Below, one piece after another: positions 58,301 to 64,000 of a stretch of DNA of 64,000 nucleotides. The stretch is from Myxocyprinus asiaticus. Lineage: Eukaryota > Chordata > Actinopteri > Cypriniformes > Catostomidae. The stretch is from the NCBI RefSeq assembly GCF_019703515.2, contig NC_059348.1, positions 25,290,156 to 25,354,155 of the forward strand. The letters run 5' to 3'. Numbering within the stretch: position 1 is the stretch's first letter; each line of letters starts with the position of its first letter. The notes under the pieces are model-generated. The model ran no database searches, was not told the origin of the DNA, and worked only from the letters and a program-made list of their open reading frames with translations. Position numbers and translations under genes: made by a program.

Positions 58301-61300
58301 TTAGATGGGAGTGCCTCTGTTGAGTCCTCGACCCCGACCTCCTCGAGGAAAACTCATCCCTGCAGGATACGATTGAGAAACAGAGTTTTCAAGAAATAAG
58401 AATCCAAATCCAAAAAGGCAATAGTTCAAATTGTATTCTTTAAAGACCCCGTTAAAATCACTAGCACAGTTTTCTGTCCTGGGTTGATGCTTTTCCTATT
58501 AAATGTTTAGGCTGGGGTACACTAGCACATAGATGACATCAAAGCTAATAGACATGGACTAAAAGCCACAAAACTCCCATTTTGATTTCATGGGGTCTTT
58601 AACCAAATTCTGTTCTCCATCGATCTCAATCTTTTTAAAACATGTTCATAAAAGCAACATCCAAATGTCTAATTTTATTCAAACAAACTGAATTTTTGTT
58701 GAGTAACATCCTGACTTAAAGAAAAGCTTTTGTATTCACAAAAATATCTGTTGCTTCATTAAAAACCAGTAAAGCTTTAAAAAATAATTCTCTGTTGTGT
58801 TTGTGTATGTGAGATGGTATGTAAAACTGCAACATGTGTGTATTGATATACAGTACAGAGAGTGGATGAGGGTGGATGTAGCAAGTAGGACAACTGAGTG
58901 CGAGTTAAGGAGAAGGTGAATTGAGTAATAGGGTCCGTAGTGCTAACCTCTTCGTATGATCTGGTTCCTCCTGGACAGCTGGTGCTGGGGGAGGAGCCGA
59001 CTTGCAGGCTTGGTCTGTCCAGTACTGGTGGTGCTAGTATCTAAAAAGAGAAAGATGTAGAGATGCAGAAGATAAACAGGACAAATGCTTATATAAAAGT
59101 ACAAAGCCAGTGAGATACATGTACCTGCAGAGCTGGACGTGGGCTCCTGGCTAGTGGAGGGCAGGCTGGCATCATCGGACGGCTGTGCTGATTCCAGCTC
59201 TGACTGGCTCTCTAGACATGCCTCACCACTAGTCCTACATAGAGTTAACACAAATATTATAATCCAGAATGAAGAAACGAGTCACTGAATAAACCATCGT
59301 CAACATGGCAAGATCTCTCAAACAAATAAGTATTATAAGCTTTAACAATCCTTCACACTTAAACTTCTATTATATTTTACACACTATATGTATTCAAAAT
59401 CACTTACAAATAAATAAAAACAGAAATTGTGCATTATCCATTGACAAAGCTATTGATAATTTGACACCATGGAATAACATGTCTTAATCAGCCAATGGCG
59501 CACATTCATCGGCCGAAGCCAAATATATTGGTGTTTAACCAGCAAGCACCACTTACAAGTGATTGTATGATTACGGTTCCCTACCCTTCATTCTCAGCCT
59601 CTGCCACAAAGACGTCATCTCCGTCATCTCCTGGGACAGCTTCTCCTGGGGCAGTCAGGCTGGCTGTGGATGTGCTCACCATGGGAACAGACTGAGAAGC
59701 TGTCTCTGCTACATCAGATGTGTGGCTCTCTGTGAATACGGTCACTGTCGAGAAAGACAGGAGGAGGGAAAGCAGTTAGATATCTGTTTGGCTAAACAGA
59801 CGTGCATCACTGCTCTTAAGCCGTCACGACAAACCAGACATCCTGTAGCTGCTTACCTGGAGCCGCCACCTGTAGAGGGGTAGTGGGGACACTCCTGCCT
59901 CCAGACTCGTCATCATGAGAAGGTAAGAAGAGAGGACACTCGTACATGCCCAAACCTGCAGCACAGCAAACAGACAAACTGTCACTTCCATGTCACCCAC
60001 ATTACAGAAAGAATGCTCTATCTAAATCTCCGTTCACACTGACAGCTCTTTTAATCACTGGAGGTCACCAAGTGACTGTATAGTTGGTTGCTAGTAGAGG
60101 TCTTTACTGCTGGTTGCAACTTCACTGGTGGGCTGCACAACTGCCCATAGCTTTTGAAAACCTGATCACAAATTAAGTATACTGCTGGTAAACAAAAGAT
60201 GTCCATCTATTCTGACAAGGACTGACAAACATTGAATGTTTCTTGCAAAAAAAATTACATTTTTGAGGGGTGGTCGTCTGAAAATATATAAGAGGTCAAT
60301 CAGGCTTTATTGCCAAATGTTCTAACATACACAAGGAATTTTGCACACAGAACATAAAACAAGGTAAGAGTATAAATATACACAAATAATAGGACAAATA
60401 ACAGAATGGCGCATGTACATGTGCAAGGTAGGGGTATGTACAGTTATTGAATTAAATATGTGAATTTACATATGTACATGAGATATTTATTTACATTATT
60501 GCACTATGGGGGAGTCCTGAGGCAGTTTAATTGTTCATGTGGAAAACAGCCTGAGGGTAAAAACTGTTCTTGTGCCTGGATGTCCTGGCACTCGGTGCTC
60601 TGTAGAGCTGGCCAGAGGGCAACAGTTCGAAGAGGAAGTGGGCAGGGTGCGTGGGGTCCAGAGTGATTCTACCTGCACGTTTCCTCACTCTGGAAACATA
60701 CAGGTCTTGGAGGGTGGGCACCAATAATCCTCTCAGCAGTCCTTACTGTCTGTTGTAGTTTTCTTCTCTCTGATTTAGTGGCTGAACATACACAGTGGTG
60801 GCTGGTTATAGATGTACACAGGACAGACTCGATGACGGCTGAGTAGAAATGTCAGCAGCTCCTGTGGCAGGTTGAACTCCCTCAGCTGGTGAAGTACAAC
60901 CTCTGCTGAGCCTTCTTCACAATGGTGTCTATGTGGGTGTACAGCTTCAGGTCCTGAGAGATGGTAGAGCCCTGGAACCTGAATGACTCCACTGCTGCCA
61001 CAGTGCAGCAGTGCATACTGCACCATATCATTAACAATGAATGATAATCAATGCTTGAATTAAAACTCAGTGGAATGCAGACACTGTTTTCCATGCATTT
61101 TTTATTTTAACCCTGTGTGTGGTCAGAGACAAATTATACAGAATAGGGAAATTACTCTTCAGTCAATAATGTACTACACTCCAGTATCTTGAAGGAGTCA
61201 GATCACATACGTTCCACTGTCTTCACTTGCATTAGAATTCTCTGCTCATTTGCGTAAAGAGAAACTTTTCTCAATTCGAATCGCTGGGCACGACCATGTC

Positions 61301-62866
61301 GCATCGGCAATGGTTGCTGTCACCTCAAATTGCCAACTCTCAATAAAAATGATTTACTTAATTATTATTACTTAAGTAAAACTGGTCGCCTTGTTGCTGA
61401 CAATTGCTGTCAGTGTGAACGGCCCTTAACTCTGCCGTTTCTGTACTCACCTCCATGTGTGGCAAGATGGCTCAGGTCAGAGTGAGAAGAGCTGGCCTGG
61501 GGCATCATATCCTCAGGAGGGCCGAAACGGAAGCGAGGGACTCCTGCTACCTGAGGGGAACTGAGATGAAGGGATGCATGATTAATAAATATATTTATTC
61601 ATGCTACCCTCCAGCTACAATAATGTAATGTGAAAAGCTGCTGTGACTCACTGAATGGCCTCTGCAAAGCCATCTGTGCGGTGCGGCACCACAAGGGTGG
61701 GCGTGCTGGGAACCATCCTGTCATCATCATCGAAGAAGTGTTGCTGCAGGAACAAAAATACATAGTCAAAAAGCTGAAGTCCTAAACTAGAGGGATGATT
61801 TTTATTTATTGCTATGTGGTGTATGAGGGTTTCACACACAAAGCTCACTCACCATGCTTCCGATTCCAGGGGTGAGCTGGGGAGCGCGACTCATGGATGG
61901 GCGTCTACTCTGTCCGGACTGTCTCTGTTTGAGAGAACAAACATGATAAAAAAAATCACTAAGTGACAGTATCAGCCCGCATCTTCCCTCAACAAACCAG
62001 GCAAAAGTTTGGACACACTTGACTGTATGTACAATTATCATGATCTTAAAGAACTTTTTATTTAAAAGGCTTATGGTTAAATGCATGAAATTCTCATGTA
62101 TGTATCACTTAAAACAAAACAAAACTTTTTAAATGGATAAGTTGGACCAGATAGTGCATGAAAAGAAGCCAATAAAAGTCCAGCATACATGGGAATTCCT
62201 TTGGTACTGTTTAAAAAGCAACTCAGGTAGATTTTGAATGAAGTTGGTTGTAAGAATACCAAGAGTGTGAATCTAGGCAAAGGGTGACTCCTTTTCAGAA
62301 GCAGTAGTATAAAAGCATTCATGTGTGTGTGTGTGTGTATATGTTTTTTTAATCCACTACCTATTCTAAAATGTGGAAAACAGTAACAAAGAATGACTAG
62401 GTGTGTCCAAACTTGACAGGTAATGTAAATAGATCTACTTCATAGTAGCACACAAATGGATTTAGTTTAAAAGCAATAAAATATTTTACAAAAAAAAAAA
62501 AAAAAAATTCACTGAAGTTGAATTTAAATTGAAAAGAGCTTGTAAAGCTTGTTCTTAGATAAACACAGCTGAGTTCAGCTTACTCAGTACTATTCAGTAC
62601 CTTTACTGTTACAGCACATACAGTATGTGTGTTTATGTAAATAATTCAGGTAAAGGACATATGCATGGTATATACCTGCATAATGGGGGGGCCAAGCTCA
62701 GGGACAGGGTGGATATTGAGTCGTGGGGGTGGGGTGTGATGTGGTCTGCGGGGGGACTGGGGCAGGCGTGGGCCCAATGAGGTGGTGGTGGTGCTGGGGA
62801 CTGGTTGGTGCTCTCTCACAGGTTCAGCAGCAGGGAATGACTCCATAGTGCTGACGCTAGCTTCAC
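58301..62866 (-). CDS. tpr: Nucleoprotein TPR, C-terminal part (last nine coding exons)
   Basis: TPR is the large coiled-coil scaffold of the nuclear pore basket; only its disordered, acidic and Ser/Pro-rich tail is seen here. Exons on the minus strand: 62676-62866, 61853-61924, 61652-61743, 61451-61560, 59857-59955, 59585-59744, 59125-59234, 58948-59040 and 58301-58359. All keep frame and give about 327 residues. Motifs shared with vertebrate TPR are [86 protein letters not shown] and LPSTSQEP. The end is an Arg/Gly-rich tail ([15 protein letters not shown]) and TAA at 58301-58303. The first listed exon starts mid-codon (phase 1), so the gene continues upstream, past 62866 and beyond the window. 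It converges on prg4, the same neighbour as in mammals. Confidence 0.93.
60285..61090 (-). mobile_element. Non-LTR retrotransposon 3' fragment in a tpr intron
   Basis: On the minus strand, about 60870-60990 reads [20 protein letters not shown] then [11 protein letters not shown], with [18 protein letters not shown] continuing in another frame. This is the end of a fish LINE reverse transcriptase. Below it, to about 60290, is a 3' untranslated region (cgtgggctctgtagagctgg-like text) ending near aataaagcctgattg. The copy is 5'-truncated and frameshifted. Confidence 0.7.
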
Positions 62867-64000
62867 CTAAAAGCCCAAAACAAGTTCTATTCATATTCTA
62901 AATGTAGCACATTCATGAAAAGACATCAAAAGCAAGAGGATATGCATAATTAGATGACTCAATTCAACATTGCAAAATGAATGCCATTACCATTGAAGTG
63001 CTATATATGTCAAATGCTAACTTATTAGCATCCTTATTGGCTCAAAGTTTAGCAACTTGCCTTTTACACGTAAAGGGCCCATATTCAACACTTTTCAAGC
63101 CCACTTATATTATATTATGTTGGTCAAGTCAGTTTAAGTTTACATGACCATTTTCCACCTTCTTAGAGATTGACCAATAGTGGATTTTGCTGATACCGAT
63201 ATATAGAATGCTAAAATATATTTTTATTCTTTACTTCCTGTGACTGGCACAGACATGGAGTCTAAAATGAATTAAATCCTAGATACAGTTTATTTTTTAA
63301 CCAAAATCCCCATAATAACCAGAACAAAATGAAGACTTGATTCATAACGCTGAACTTTTAAATATAAACAAGCCCGAAATACACCAGGGACTCTTTAAAC
63401 CAAATTAAGCATTTTATAGCCTATAAATATTCACCAGATAAAGGTTTTTGTATATACAGTATGTATTGTATATAGAATACAGTATGTGTGTGTGTGTGTG
63501 TATATATATATAATCACCAGATAAGGTTTAATGAAGAATAAGGTTTATTGTTATTCACAAGATTTGAAGTTAGAGATACGATGCATGGGCACATTTTCAT
63601 TTAGTTGCATTTTTCTTTGCATGCTCTCGCTTCAGTTTAGAACACTTCATTGTCTATGGTTATCCAAATAACAAAATATGCATTGAAGTGAGAATAAAAT
63701 ATGGCTAAATATTGTCAATGATGAAAGATTTAGAATTAGATTTTAAATCCCAGTGATTGTTTTTATTTCACCTCTAGAGGCCGCTGTTATACTGTAAAAC
63801 CAAGCCAACTCCAGCGCCGGCAAACGAGGAACACAAATCATTTTTTTCTTTCTTTTAGGCGATACAGATAGTTCCAAAAAATAACTACTGGCACAGATTA
63901 ATCTGTAAAACATATATATTGATCTACCTCTTCTCTCTCTAATTGGCTAACCTTTACATACAGGTGCATCTCAATAAATTAGAATGCCGTGGAAAAGTTC
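62867..64000. other. Upstream tpr intron, no exon recognised
   Basis: AT-rich with short TG/TA repeats near 63485-63512. No further tpr exon could be placed. The last bases (gtgcatctcaataaattagaatg) look like the start of another fish repeat that runs out of the window. Confidence 0.5.

Overview
The window looks like a piece of a teleost fish chromosome, most likely from a cyprinoid (carp-like) fish. The evidence is GT-AG introns, four genes whose spliced products align well to vertebrate families, and a dense load of fish-type repeats: Tc1-like elements, L2-type LINE tails, a 5S-derived SINE, and tRNA-derived SINEs resembling the cyprinid HAmo type. The species cannot be fixed from sequence alone, nor can which teleost duplicate (a or b) each gene is.

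Layout. 1-11.8 kb: gene-poor and repeat-rich, with a nested Tc1/SINE cluster at 2.4-4.8 kb, fold-back MITEs, and two weak unassigned coding candidates on the minus strand. 11.8-14.5 kb: dusp12, minus strand, six coding exons, 305 aa, complete. 14.6-23.4 kb: intergenic, with an L2-type LINE fragment and a Tc1-like fragment at 20-21.3 kb. 23.6-45.4 kb: rxrg (retinoid X receptor gamma), plus strand, ten coding exons, 444 aa. A 31-base first coding exon is separated by a roughly 11 kb intron; the reconstruction is in frame at every junction. 45.7-51.4 kb: intergenic, with MITEs and a GA microsatellite. 52.0-58.0 kb: prg4 (proteoglycan 4/lubricin type), plus strand, 14 coding exons, 532 aa. 58.3-62.9 kb: the 3' end of tpr (nuclear pore basket protein), minus strand, the last nine coding exons (about 327 C-terminal residues); the gene continues beyond the window or upstream of 62.9 kb.

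The genes do not form an operon or pathway. They are a vertebrate synteny group: all four human orthologues lie on the long arm of chromosome 1, where PRG4 and TPR are neighbours but RXRG and DUSP12 lie many megabases away. Here they sit within 51 kb.

I saw no CRISPR, phage, viral or otherwise novel gene system. The most unusual coding observation is a Cys in place of the family-typical Asn in the RXR D-box (CRDNKDC read as CRDCKDC). Most of the remaining interest is in transposon structure: two SINE insertions with 13-bp target duplications inside Tc1-like elements, a MITE inside a MITE, a PIF/Harbinger-like element with a TTA duplication, and a long near-perfect hairpin. Exon borders were placed by hand from splice signals and protein-family matches; no alignment or transcript data were used.
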